From: Candidatus Woesearchaeota archaeon
GTDB lineage: Archaea; Nanobdellota; Nanobdellia; Woesearchaeales; ARS49
Direction: 5' to 3'
Assembly: GCA_019323575.1 (NCBI GenBank)
Contig: JAHWHB010000013.1
Location: forward strand, 1 to 38,465
DNA length: 38,465 nucleotides
Position 1 is the stretch's first letter, and every line of letters starts with the position of its first letter. The notes beneath the pieces were generated by a model. The model searched no databases, was not told where the DNA came from, and saw only the letters and a program-made list of their open reading frames with translations. Both the position numbers and the translations under genes were made by a program. Shown one piece after another: positions 6,504-13,807 of the stretch.

Positions 6504-6701
6504 ATGATTATTCCAGTTCGTTGTTGGACGTGTGGAAAGCCGGTTGCTCAGTTGTGGGAGGAGTATGACGAGCGTGTCAAGAAGGGCGAGAACAAGAAGG
6601 ATGTTTTGGACGAGCTTGGTCTTGAGCGCTATTGCTGCCGTGCAATGTTCTTGAGCCACGTTGATTTGATTGATACTGTTGCTCAGTTTAAGAAGACGTG
6701 A
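6504..6701 (+). CDS. rpoN: RNA polymerase subunit N (Rpo10)
   Basis: A 65-residue zinc-binding subunit that caps the D/L platform. The zinc ligands are the N-terminal C-W-T-C-G-K-P and the C-C pair in R-Y-C-C-R-x-M, the invariant Rpb10 pattern. The chosen ATG is 12 nt downstream of AAGGAGG (6486-6492), one of the clearest ribosome binding sites in the window. The longer open frame from 6162 is a shadow of uS9. The stop overlaps the next gene's ATG (TGATG). Confidence 0.97.
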   Translation: MIIPVRCWTCGKPVAQLWEEYDERVKKGENKKDVLDELGLERYCCRAMFLSHVDLIDTVAQFKKT

Positions 6702-7252
6702 TGTTTGTTATTGAGCACCTGGAACCAAAACTTTTCAAATGGTGTTTTCTTGAGTATTTGCATATTTCTTCTTTTGTTGGTAAGGAGAATCTTTTTTTTA
6801 CCAACATTAAGAGCGAGAAACTAAAGAAGTATGGCAAAGTTGAGGAGAAAAGTGTTAGAGAGCTTCATTTTGAGAATGCTTGTGTTCTTGATCCTGAGGC
6901 AGAGGAGACTTTGACTCCTGAGATCGCAAAAAAATTCAATTATTTCATTTTTGGTGGTATTCTTGGTGATGACCCTCCTAAATTGCGTACTAAGGTTGAG
7001 CTTACGAAGTTTTTGCCTTATCCTGCGTTTAATCTTGGCAAGGCTCAGATGTCTACTGATACTGCTGTTATTGTTACTAAGCTCATTGTTGACGGCAAAA
7101 AACTCTCAGAGCTTGAGTTTCAGGATGGTGTTGATATTCCTATTGCAGAGGGCGAAGAGGTTCACTTGCCTTACAAGTATCTTTTAGTTGGCAATAAGCC
7201 TTTGCTTGCCCCTGGTATTGTTGATATGCTTAAGAAGCAGAAGAGTTTCTAA
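6701..7252 (+). CDS. Sfm1-like SPOUT methyltransferase (DUF431)
   Basis: A 183-residue protein resembling yeast Sfm1, a SPOUT-fold enzyme that methylates an arginine of ribosomal protein uS3. The match is seen in the N-terminal V-I-E-H-(L/M)-E, the central F-I-F-G-G-I-L-G-D-D-P-P-x-x-R-T loop (SPOUT cofactor knot region, about 84-98), and M-S-T-D-T-A-V-x-V-T-K-L-I. Family membership is recalled, not searched. Its place at the end of the ribosomal cluster, with its ATG touching the rpoN stop, fits a ribosomal protein substrate, but the archaeal substrate is unknown. The upstream GTG at 6698 is an alternative start. Confidence 0.85.
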   Translation: MFVIEHLEPKLFKWCFLEYLHISSFVGKENLFFTNIKSEKLKKYGKVEEKSVRELHFENACVLDPEAEETLTPEIAKKFNYFIFGGILGDDPPKLRTKVELTKFLPYPAFNLGKAQMSTDTAVIVTKLIVDGKKLSELEFQDGVDIPIAEGEEVHLPYKYLLVGNKPLLAPGIVDMLKKQKSF

Positions 7253-7950
7253 GCAATCATTCTGAATCTTTCTTGAAGAGTGGTATTTGCAGGACAGAAC
7301 CCCTGTTTCTTCCATAAAAGATATTTTGTGAAACTTGCTTGATTATTCATTCCGATAAGTTGTATCCACTTTTCAAGCATATTAACACCGCGTATAGTAA
7401 TAACTGCTGCAGGTTTTTCCCATTCATAACTTGGTTTGTGGATATTAAAAGTTGCTCGAATTTCTAGTTTTGTAAGTAATTTGTGAATTTGGCGTATTAA
7501 TTCAAACGATCTGGAAGAAAGGAATATTCTTGGGTAAGTGTGATGTTCTTTCTTGAATTGTGAAGCAGTGCCCTTTCTTTTGCTAAAATTAAGACAACCA
7601 TCGCCGTCAAAAAATCCTCTGATAAAACTTGTCCATATTTCAGGATTGTTGCTTTTTATTATTTTTTCAGGTATTTTTACGGTATATGTCTTTTTGCCTG
7701 CATTAAAACCAAGTTTATTGAATGTTTTTATTACTTTTTTATCACATATATAGAAACCATAAACCGAATTGCTTCTTTTTTCATGGCATCTTGGTGTTAT
7801 TTTGAATTCTTTTTTGAATAATTTAGTTAAAACTTGGTCGTAATATGCTCTGTCTTCAGTAATGTTGCCCCAAATACAAAGGTGGGCCTTCTGTATGGAC
7901 CCGTCTGCAGCGAAAATGCCCGCTATTTCAGCCAGCTCTTTTGAAATCAT
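7249..7950 (-). CDS. Free-standing LAGLIDADG homing endonuclease
   Basis: A 233-residue protein with two LAGLIDADG helices, L-A-E-I-A-G-I-F-A-A-D-G at 6-17 and F-I-R-G-F-F-D-G-D-G at 109-118. This is the monomeric two-motif arrangement that cuts long DNA sites. The putative active-site aspartates are both present. It is not inside an intein or rRNA gene. It lies between the ribosomal cluster and the intron-bearing tRNA-Arg, and its 3' end overlaps the upstream methyltransferase by 4 bp tail to tail. Third codon positions are mixed (10 of the first 20 are A or C), whereas other minus-strand genes are mostly A/C-ending, so recent arrival is likely. I chose the ATG at 7950; an in-frame GTG lies at 7992. 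Confidence 0.88.
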   Translation of the reverse strand: MISKELAEIAGIFAADGSIQKAHLCIWGNITEDRAYYDQVLTKLFKKEFKITPRCHEKRSNSVYGFYICDKKVIKTFNKLGFNAGKKTYTVKIPEKIIKSNNPEIWTSFIRGFFDGDGCLNFSKRKGTASQFKKEHHTYPRIFLSSRSFELIRQIHKLLTKLEIRATFNIHKPSYEWEKPAAVITIRGVNMLEKWIQLIGMNNQASFTKYLLWKKQGFCPANTTLQERFRMIA

Positions 7951-8008
7951 TAAAATTGTAAAGTTTCCGAAGTTTAAAAGCGCTGCGCGCACGTGTCCAG
8001 TGGAAAAC

Positions 8009-8015
8009 TTTAAAA
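8009..8015 (+). promoter_or_regulatory. TATA box for tRNA-Arg(UCU)
   Basis: TTTAAAA lies 29-35 bp upstream of the tRNA 5' end. Its symmetry also allows minus-strand use, which would give the endonuclease gene an untranslated leader of about 35 nt. Confidence 0.5.
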
Positions 8016-8075
8016 GGAGTGAAGGTGGAATTCTTATGATAGTGGGGCTGTAGCTCAGCTTGGATAGAGCGGCTG

Positions 8076-8090
8076 TGCAAAAGCGCCGAA
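8076..8090 (+). other. tRNA-Arg intron 1 (15 nt, position 30/31)
   Basis: Bulge-helix-bulge: central helix CGGC (8070-8073) with GCCG (8085-8088), four perfect pairs. The 3-nt bulges are TGT (8074-8076) and AAC (8089-8091), each cut after its second base. The inner GC/GC helix closes an AAAA loop (8077-8084). Outside, G8069, A8068 and G8067 pair with C8092, T8093 and T8094. A non-canonical tRNA intron position. Confidence 0.8.
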
Positions 8091-8097
8091 CCTTCTA

Positions 8098-8111
8098 TTC
8101 CGAGAGGAGAG
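8098..8111 (+). other. tRNA-Arg intron 2 (14 nt, canonical position 37/38)
   Basis: Bulge-helix-bulge: central helix CTTC (8092-8095) with GGAG (8106-8109), including one U-G. The bulges are TAT (8096-8098) and AGA (8110-8112), cut after the second base. The outer helix needs the anticodon stem, which is complete only after intron 1 is gone, so splicing should be ordered. Confidence 0.75.
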
Positions 8112-8150
8112 AGCAGAAGATCGGGGGTTCAAATCCTCCCAGCCCCGCTT

Positions 8151-8738
8151 TTATATTCTTGGTTTTCTTAGAAGTTGTTCTATCACAAGTGCTAAGTCAA
8201 GACTTTTTGTTCTTTTTCTGCTTTTTATTGGTTGTTTTTTGTAGCTGTCTCTGACATATTCCCAACCGGAAAATAAGTTGCTGTTGGGTCTTGTTGTAAT
8301 TGCTACATATCCTCCTGGTTTTGTGTGCTGGATTATGTACTCTACCAGTTTTTGTTTTTCGTCAGGAGGGAGGTCTATTAGTGCGTGTATTGCTACAACT
8401 CCATCAAATTGTATTTCTGGTAGACTTTCTATGCCTTCTATTATTGTTAATGTTCCAGGCAGGCTGTTGCAACGTCTTTTTCTTTTTTGTTCAAATTCTG
8501 CTTTATATCTTTCAGCTGCCTTTGTCCATTCTTCATTTTCTCTTAGTTTTTCCATATCTGTATTTTTATTGATTAATGCATATACATCGTATCTTTTTGA
8601 TAGTAATTCTCCTAAATTTTCGCAGTTTCCTGGTTCTATGTCAAGAATTAGTCTTTGACAATTAATTAATGGAAGGTGATGCATTAATTCTTTTACGATT
8701 TCACTCACATATTCGGTTTTCTTGGCGTACTTGCTCAT
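8151..8738 (-). CDS. Class I SAM-methyltransferase-like protein
   Basis: A 195-residue protein with a Rossmann methyltransferase outline. A motif I-like strand and loop I-L-D-I-E-P-G-N is at about 30-37, a motif IV-like F-D-G-V-V-A-I-H-A-L-I-D segment near 110-121, and K-P-G-G-Y-V-A-I-T-T at about 141-150, as in many ubiE/COQ5-type methyltransferases. The usual E/DxGxGxG is degenerate (E-P-G-N-C-E-N), so cofactor binding is uncertain, and no substrate can be named. The C-terminus is basic. It ends 4 bp from the tRNA-Arg 3' end, convergent with it. A minus-strand TATA-like GAATATAAAA precedes the start. Confidence 0.65.
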   Translation of the reverse strand: MSKYAKKTEYVSEIVKELMHHLPLINCQRLILDIEPGNCENLGELLSKRYDVYALINKNTDMEKLRENEEWTKAAERYKAEFEQKRKRRCNSLPGTLTIIEGIESLPEIQFDGVVAIHALIDLPPDEKQKLVEYIIQHTKPGGYVAITTRPNSNLFSGWEYVRDSYKKQPIKSRKRTKSLDLALVIEQLLRKPRI

Positions 8739-8771
8739 GATTGATTTATTAGAATTCTTCTTTTTATATTC

Positions 8772-9848
8772 TTATTCTATCCAGTCTTGTTTTTTTATCT
8801 TTTCAGGTAAGTACTTATCAGTTATGAAGCTGATTCCCCTGCTGCTGAGTGCCTGGATTTCTGCTTTTGCTTTGAGTGTTTTCATTAGTTTGAATTGTCT
8901 TTGCCATGGTTTGTTGTCTTTGAACCATTCGTAGTTCTTGAGCTGCTCTATTCTTTTCAGGTCTATGTCTTTAAAGGCAATCAGATGCTTTTTCAATCCG
9001 TAGTTTTCTATGTCGTCTGCTGTTATTCCTATGAATCTGGCTGTGTTCAAGGTCATGCTTTCTGCCATGTGTGCTAAATTGATGGAGCCGAATTTCAAAA
9101 CAGAGTAAATGTAGAATCCCCACGGGTCAAAGTCCGCCAGGACATAAATCGGCAGTTTGTGTTCGTTGCTTAATCTTTGCAATAATCTCCTGATTCCTCT
9201 TGTTGTCTGTCCTTGTGAGCTCATGATTATGCAGTTTTGTTTGTCCCAGAATTTGTCTTCGTGCAGTCTTTCCCATACTGCTGCTTTTTCCATGTAGATT
9301 ACGTATTTTGCTTTGACTTTTTTGAATTTTATTTCTTCGACGTTGGATGGCACGCTCCATCCTCCGCTTCCCATTCTGCTCCAGTCTATTTCATCTCCTT
9401 TGTCTTCTACCACAACATTTCCTGCTACTGAGCCCATTTTGTTTGCGTTGATGTTTAGTTGTTCTCTTGAGTTGCCTGTTAGTAATTCCATGTCTTCTAT
9501 TGCGCTGTCGCTTTCTGATTGTTCGTCTACCACGTTTGTTTTTGTGTTTGGTATTGTTCTTTTTACCATGTAGAATACGTCTCTGAGTGATGCGTGTTTT
9601 CCTTCTTCCAGCAGTTCTTTGCTTACTGCTGCTACTTCCAGCGTCTGCAAAAACTTTTTGGCATGCGCCACATTAAAGAAGTTTCTTTCTGCTGTTTTGT
9701 TTCCCAGTTCTAGTGTTTCTGTTTTTTTGTTGAAGCTTACGTTAGACAAAGCCCTGATGGGCACTGTCATTTTTGGTTGTTTGTTTGCCAATACGTCTTT
9801 TACTAGTTCTTTTCCGAGTTCTTCTATTGCTTGTTTTGGTTTACTCAT
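8772..9848 (-). CDS. top6A: DNA topoisomerase VI subunit A
   Basis: A 358-residue Spo11-like subunit that cuts both DNA strands for type IIB strand passage. The 5Y-CAP (winged helix) domain carries the catalytic tyrosine in L-R-D-V-F-Y, Tyr93. The Toprim domain shows the metal-binding glutamate E187 (Y-V-I-Y-M-E-K) and the D-x-D pair D239/D241 in L-A-D-F-D-P-W-G-F-Y-I. The ATG at 9848 overlaps the end of TopVI-B; a TTG at 9854 is less likely. It is the last gene of the KH-TopVI-B-TopVI-A operon. Only the A2B2 complex is active. Confidence 0.97.
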   Translation of the reverse strand: MSKPKQAIEELGKELVKDVLANKQPKMTVPIRALSNVSFNKKTETLELGNKTAERNFFNVAHAKKFLQTLEVAAVSKELLEEGKHASLRDVFYMVKRTIPNTKTNVVDEQSESDSAIEDMELLTGNSREQLNINANKMGSVAGNVVVEDKGDEIDWSRMGSGGWSVPSNVEEIKFKKVKAKYVIYMEKAAVWERLHEDKFWDKQNCIIMSSQGQTTRGIRRLLQRLSNEHKLPIYVLADFDPWGFYIYSVLKFGSINLAHMAESMTLNTARFIGITADDIENYGLKKHLIAFKDIDLKRIEQLKNYEWFKDNKPWQRQFKLMKTLKAKAEIQALSSRGISFITDKYLPEKIKKQDWIE

Positions 9849-11469
9849 CTTCAAATCCTTTTAGTTCTACTTGTTCTTCTTTGTCTTTTTTCTCTTTTTT
9901 TTCTACTTGATGTGCTTCTTTGTGTGCTTGTATGTATTCTTTGTTTTTTGCCAGCATTTTTTTCATGCTTTCTGCTATTTTTTCTTTTCCTATCCCGCTT
10001 ATTCTTGATAGTGCATCTGCTACTTCTGGGATGTAATTCTCGAATATGTTTACTCTTTCTTGTTGTTCTGATACTCTTCTTTTTTTGTTGACGTAGCTTC
10101 CTAGTCTTCTGCCGGCTTCCTGTAAAGCAAGTTTCATTTCTTTGATGATTTCTGGATAGTGTGCTATTGCCTCTTTTGCTTCTGATGTGAATGGCGGCCA
10201 TACTGATACCATTGAGACTACTACTGTTAATGGTCCTGATGGTATTGCGCCTTGGCTTTGTGTTAGTCCGTAGGGTTTCCAGTTTGTTTGGATTAGTGAT
10301 TTTGTGCACGCGCACGAGCCTTGCTGGTATAGCAATGGCACTCTGTTCGCAAATCTCAGTAAATTTACCGAGCCTTCTGCTTGTTGTTCTCCTCCGTATG
10401 CTAGTGCTACTTCTATTACGAATGGTATTCCTCTGTATACGTCTGGCGAGCGTGATACTGATGTGTAGAATTCTGCTGCTACTTCTTTGCGCAGTCCTTT
10501 CTCAAGCAGTTGTTCGCCTATGGGCACTATGCAGTCCGTGCTTGGTGCTATGATTTTTGTGTTTTTGATTGCTTCTATGAGTTTTTCCACGTGTGGCAGC
10601 TGCATCTCATGTGGTTTCATGTTTGTGAATAGTCCTGCTTTGTCGCAGATTTCTTTTGCTGTTTGTGGTCCTACTCTGCTGAACTCTTGTGTTAGGAAGC
10701 TTTGTAGTGTTCTGCAGACTGTTGCTTTTATCATTTTGAGCATTATTCCCAGTTCTACTCCGTATGGGTGTGGTTTGATTTCTGTTGGTTCTTTTGGTAG
10801 TTTGTCTGTTGCTCTTGGGAATATTAGTTGTTCTGCTTTTGGGTTTGTGTAGACTATTGTTGCGTGCGGGTTTGCGATTGCTGTTTGTTTTAGATATGAG
10901 TCGACGCTTTGGTCTCCTTTTTGGTAGCTTGCGTCTATGTCTAGTTCTATTTTTGTTCCGTGGTCTTTTTTCCAGGGTACTTCTTGGTCTTTTACTATTT
11001 CTGGTATGTTTTTTATTGTGTCAATGTGTAATTCGTAGTAGAATGATGGCTGGTTTTCTTTTATGCTGCTCCATATTTTTGCCGGTCTTCCTGTTGTTAA
11101 TTGTGCGTAGAGTACTGCTGCGCTGATTCCTATTCCTTGTTGTCCTCTTGCCTGTTTCATTGTGTGGAATTTGCTTCCGTACAATAGTTTTGCAAAGATG
11201 TTTGGGATTTGTTTTTTGACTATTCCTGGACCGTTGTCCTCTACTGTTATTCTGTATCTGTCGTTTCCCATTTCTACAATCTGGATGTTGATTTCTGGTA
11301 GTATTTTGGCGTCTTCGCATGCGTCTAGTGCGTTGTCTACTGCTTCTTTTACCACCGTCAATAGTGCTTTTCTTTTGTTGTCAAATCCTAGTAAGTGTCT
11401 GTTTCTTTCGAAGAATTCTGCTACTGAGATGTCTTTCTGTTTTTTTGCAAGTTCGTCTGCGACTGTCAT
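9841..11469 (-). CDS. top6B: DNA topoisomerase VI subunit B
   Basis: A 542-residue GHKL ATPase subunit that clamps DNA and drives strand passage. It has the N-box K-E-A-V-D-N-A-L-D-A with Asn46, the D-N-G-P-G-I lid motif at 78-83, and G-Q-Q-G-I-G-I-S-A-A. The transducer domain follows with the switch-lysine region, and the C-terminus is lysine/glutamate-rich and probably flexible. I chose the ATG at 11469 because it forms an ATGA overlap with the KH gene stop and matches the family N-terminus (I-S-V-A-E-F-F-E-R-N near residue 14). An ATG at 11508 would add a basic 13-residue extension. Confidence 0.96.
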   Translation of the reverse strand: MTVADELAKKQKDISVAEFFERNRHLLGFDNKRKALLTVVKEAVDNALDACEDAKILPEINIQIVEMGNDRYRITVEDNGPGIVKKQIPNIFAKLLYGSKFHTMKQARGQQGIGISAAVLYAQLTTGRPAKIWSSIKENQPSFYYELHIDTIKNIPEIVKDQEVPWKKDHGTKIELDIDASYQKGDQSVDSYLKQTAIANPHATIVYTNPKAEQLIFPRATDKLPKEPTEIKPHPYGVELGIMLKMIKATVCRTLQSFLTQEFSRVGPQTAKEICDKAGLFTNMKPHEMQLPHVEKLIEAIKNTKIIAPSTDCIVPIGEQLLEKGLRKEVAAEFYTSVSRSPDVYRGIPFVIEVALAYGGEQQAEGSVNLLRFANRVPLLYQQGSCACTKSLIQTNWKPYGLTQSQGAIPSGPLTVVVSMVSVWPPFTSEAKEAIAHYPEIIKEMKLALQEAGRRLGSYVNKKRRVSEQQERVNIFENYIPEVADALSRISGIGKEKIAESMKKMLAKNKEYIQAHKEAHQVEKKEKKDKEEQVELKGFEDE

Positions 11470-12011
11470 ATTTCTGTTCTTCTTTGTTTTTTTCTTTTCT
11501 CTAGCCATCGGTATATGTGTGCGTGCGGGCTTCCTGCGAGCAGGCTTTCTATTGCTCTTCTGGCGTCTGTTATGTTTTCTGCAGGTCCTATTATTCCTAT
11601 TGTTTTTCCAAAAACGCACACGTTTGTTTGTGTTAGTTCTTCTATTATTCGCCTGCTTTTTCCTCCTTCTCCTATTACTCTTCCTCTTAGTCTTTCGAGG
11701 TCTTTTTGTGATTTGGAGTAGTCTTGTGCTGACACGAGCTCGAATGCGTAGTCTTGTTTTAGCAGTAGCAATGCGATTTCTGGGTTGAATCCTCTTCCTA
11801 TTGCTCTGACTATCTCTCTTGCGAGATAAAGTAACAGTGCGTCTTCTCCTGAAAGGCCTACTATTCCTTCTTCGCTGTTTACCTGTATTTTTGTTTTTGT
11901 TTCGTGCTCTATTGCGCGCTTTGTTTCGCCTTTTTTTCCTATGAGCACGGCGACGCGTTCTTTTGGAATGCGTAGTTCATATGTGAACTCCTGTTTAGGA
12001 GTGGAGGTCAT
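11466..12011 (-). CDS. Dual KH-domain rRNA processing protein (Krr1/Pno1-like)
   Basis: A 181-residue RNA-binding protein with two KH domains. The first carries the G-x-x-G loop as L-I-G-K-K-G-E-T near residue 24, the second as V-I-G-E-G-G-K-S near 112. Archaeal members correspond to eukaryotic Pno1/Dim2 (Krr1 group), which act in 40S maturation with Rio kinases and Nob1; Rio1 is encoded 5 kb away. It begins the TopVI operon, with its stop overlapping the TopVI-B ATG. A minus-strand TATA sequence lies 24 bp upstream, so the mRNA is probably leaderless. Confidence 0.88.
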   Translation of the reverse strand: MTSTPKQEFTYELRIPKERVAVLIGKKGETKRAIEHETKTKIQVNSEEGIVGLSGEDALLLYLAREIVRAIGRGFNPEIALLLLKQDYAFELVSAQDYSKSQKDLERLRGRVIGEGGKSRRIIEELTQTNVCVFGKTIGIIGPAENITDARRAIESLLAGSPHAHIYRWLEKRKKQRRTEI

Positions 12012-12034
12012 GTTTCTGGCAAGTAAGCTAGTGG

Positions 12035-12042
12035 TTTAAAAA
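12035..12042 (-). promoter_or_regulatory. TATA box of the KH-TopVI operon
   Basis: On the minus strand this reads TTTTTAAA, 24-31 bp before the KH protein ATG. Confidence 0.5.
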
Positions 12043-12066
12043 CGTTGCGTTTAGCTACATAAAAAC

Positions 12067-12074
12067 ATATATAT
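12067..12074 (+). promoter_or_regulatory. TATA box of the ThyX-like/SHMT pair
   Basis: ATATATAT lies 33-40 bp before the start at 12107, divergent from the TopVI operon promoter 25 bp away. Confidence 0.5.
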
Positions 12075-12106
12075 GGGTTGTTTTAGTGAATGTTTGAGGG
12101 GTGTTT

Positions 12107-13807
12107 ATGAAAGAGGAAGAGTATTTTGTGAAAACTAAGACTTTTGGTCCTGTTTTGGAGACTAGAGAGTTTACTGATGACGAGAAGGTTGTTTTAGGGC
12201 ATTTTTTTACTAATATTGACAGAAACATTTACGCTGCCACTGATGCTATGCCTAATTCTTTGTGGGCTTTGCTTGAAGGCGGGTATAGCAGAAGTCAGGT
12301 TTCTATGCGTATGCGTTTTCTTAATATTTTTGAGGAAATGAAAGAGGAGTGTGATAAGGGTTTGTTGCCTGAGGGGGATGTTGTTTCTGTTAAGGATTTT
12401 GCAAGTCAGATTCGTGATAATAAGGGTTTGAATATGTCTTTTTTCTTGCGCAAGGCGGAGCAGTTTATGCGCAAGTGGGCCGTGCAGTATGGTCATGATT
12501 CTCTTAAGGATTCTGATGTTGTCCGTTTTGCTGTTGAGAATATTACCCAGCTTGCTGTTCCTGCTATTCAGGAGGCGAGGCTTGGTGCTTATCAGGAAAA
12601 ATCTTCCAGGTATGTTCCTTTTTCCAAGGAGTCTTTGGTCGTTCCAATTGAGCTGAAGGATTTTGAGAAGGAGATTCGTGAGTGGAATGATTTTCTTCTT
12701 GATAGTTATAATGAGTCTAAGTCTTTTGTAAGTGATTTTTTCAGGAAAACTTTGAATCAATCTGCTTTTGCTTCTGAGGCTGCTTTTGATAGGACTGTTA
12801 ATGCCAAGACTTTGGATGTTATTCGTTATTTTTTGCCTGTTACAATTATGACTTCTTTGGGTATTGTTTGGCCCACTCGTGAGGCTGAACGCCATATCTC
12901 TCGTTTGATGAGCGATTCTAGGCAAGAGATTCAGGAGATTGGCAGAGCTTTGCTTGAAGAAGGCAAAAAGGTTTCTCCTGGTTTGTTGAGTCATGTTGCT
13001 GTTAATGATTATCAGCAAGTTAGGGAGAAAAATATTCGTTCTATGCCCGGGATCTCTTTGAATAAGCCTTCTCAGGAAAAGGGTCGTTCTTCTGATGCTG
13101 TGAAGCTCATTTCAATCTCTCCTGACATTGAGGCGGGAATGGCTGCTGCTGTCTTGTTTGAGCATTGTTCTTCTGGCAATAGTTATGATGAGTATTTGCA
13201 GGCCTGTCTTAAAGATAAGGCTCTTGTTGAAAGTGTGCTTAAGGAATATCTGGAAAATAGAGGGAAATTTGACTCTGTTCCTGTTCCGATTGAGACTGGC
13301 AATCTTCTTTTTGAAGTCACTGTTGATATGGGTGCGTTTCGCGATTTGAAAAGGCATCGCAGGAATTTGTTTTTGTGGGCTCCTTTTACTGCTTTGAAGG
13401 GTTTTGAGTATCCTGAGCACGTTTCTTCCGCTCCTGAGCTTGTTGAAGTTAAGAAGAAGATTGAGTTGTGTGCTGAAAAAACTGCTAAGCTTCATGAAAA
13501 GGTTCTTGCAAAGAATCCTAGGCTTGCTGAGTATATTGTTATGATGGCTAATAAGCAGCGTATGTTGTGGCAGATGGATCCTAGGCAGTTTGTTTATGTG
13601 ATGGAATTGCGCACTACTCCTGCTGGTCATTATTCTTATCGTACTATCTGCCAGAAGATGTTCAGGCTTGCTTCTCCTCATCTTCCTGTTCTAAGCAAAT
13701 ATACCAGGATTAATCTTACTTCTGGTGATGAGGGCAGGAAGCAGCAGGAGGAGAAGACTGTTGAGAAGCTTAAGGCTCTTGGTGCTGATGTTAGGAGAGT
13801 TTCGTGA
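12107..13807 (+). CDS. Tandem ThyX-like (FAD-dependent thymidylate synthase family) protein
   Basis: A 566-residue protein made of two ThyX-related halves. Typical ThyX is about 220-250 residues, with G-H-x-S, then R-H-R and S-x-R-Y close together. The first half has Y-G-H-D-S-L near 128 and keeps Q-E-K-S-S-R-Y near 163-169, but E-A-R replaces R-H-R. The second half keeps L-K-R-H-R-R at about 415 but has lost S-x-R-Y, and later has E-L-R-T-T-P-A-G-H-Y-S-Y-R. ThyX active sites form between subunits, so the halves may complement each other. SHMT, which makes methylene-tetrahydrofolate, starts immediately downstream. Activity is not provable here. A GTG at 12101 is an alternative start. Confidence 0.8.
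   Translation: MKEEEYFVKTKTFGPVLETREFTDDEKVVLGHFFTNIDRNIYAATDAMPNSLWALLEGGYSRSQVSMRMRFLNIFEEMKEECDKGLLPEGDVVSVKDFASQIRDNKGLNMSFFLRKAEQFMRKWAVQYGHDSLKDSDVVRFAVENITQLAVPAIQEARLGAYQEKSSRYVPFSKESLVVPIELKDFEKEIREWNDFLLDSYNESKSFVSDFFRKTLNQSAFASEAAFDRTVNAKTLDVIRYFLPVTIMTSLGIVWPTREAERHISRLMSDSRQEIQEIGRALLEEGKKVSPGLLSHVAVNDYQQVREKNIRSMPGISLNKPSQEKGRSSDAVKLISISPDIEAGMAAAVLFEHCSSGNSYDEYLQACLKDKALVESVLKEYLENRGKFDSVPVPIETGNLLFEVTVDMGAFRDLKRHRRNLFLWAPFTALKGFEYPEHVSSAPELVEVKKKIELCAEKTAKLHEKVLAKNPRLAEYIVMMANKQRMLWQMDPRQFVYVMELRTTPAGHYSYRTICQKMFRLASPHLPVLSKYTRINLTSGDEGRKQQEEKTVEKLKALGADVRRVS

Larger units (their letters stand above)
8044..8147 (+). tRNA. tRNA-Arg (UCU) interrupted by two very short introns
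   Basis: Acceptor GGGGCTG/CAGCCCC, D-arm, AGATC variable loop and T-arm TTCAAAT closely match tRNA-Arg(CCU) at 34106. Between positions 27 and 43 the gene carries 29 extra nt, and no single 29-nt excision leaves U33. Removing 8076-8090 and 8098-8111 gives a normal anticodon arm, GCTGC-CTTCTAA-GCAGA (anticodon TCT), with the same G27-A43 mismatch as the CCU tRNA, and a 75-nt mature tRNA. Both excisions are supported by bulge-helix-bulge folds, described under the introns. No encoded CCA. Confidence 0.85.

Noticed and set aside
7249..7992. The LAGLIDADG frame as an intein or as a protein encoded inside a tRNA intron
   Set aside because: No extein sequence or splice-junction residues flank it, and it lies outside the tRNA on the opposite strand.
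8077..8112. A single 29-nt intron in tRNA-Arg(UCU)
   Set aside because: I tried every junction that leaves a 17-nt anticodon arm; none puts U at position 33. Two introns with good BHB folds solve it.
8044..8147. Reading this tRNA as Cys(GCA) using TGTGCAAAA at 8074-8082
   Set aside because: T8076 would fall at position 31, not 33, the stem would have only three pairs, and a complete tRNA-Cys with U73 exists at 26305.
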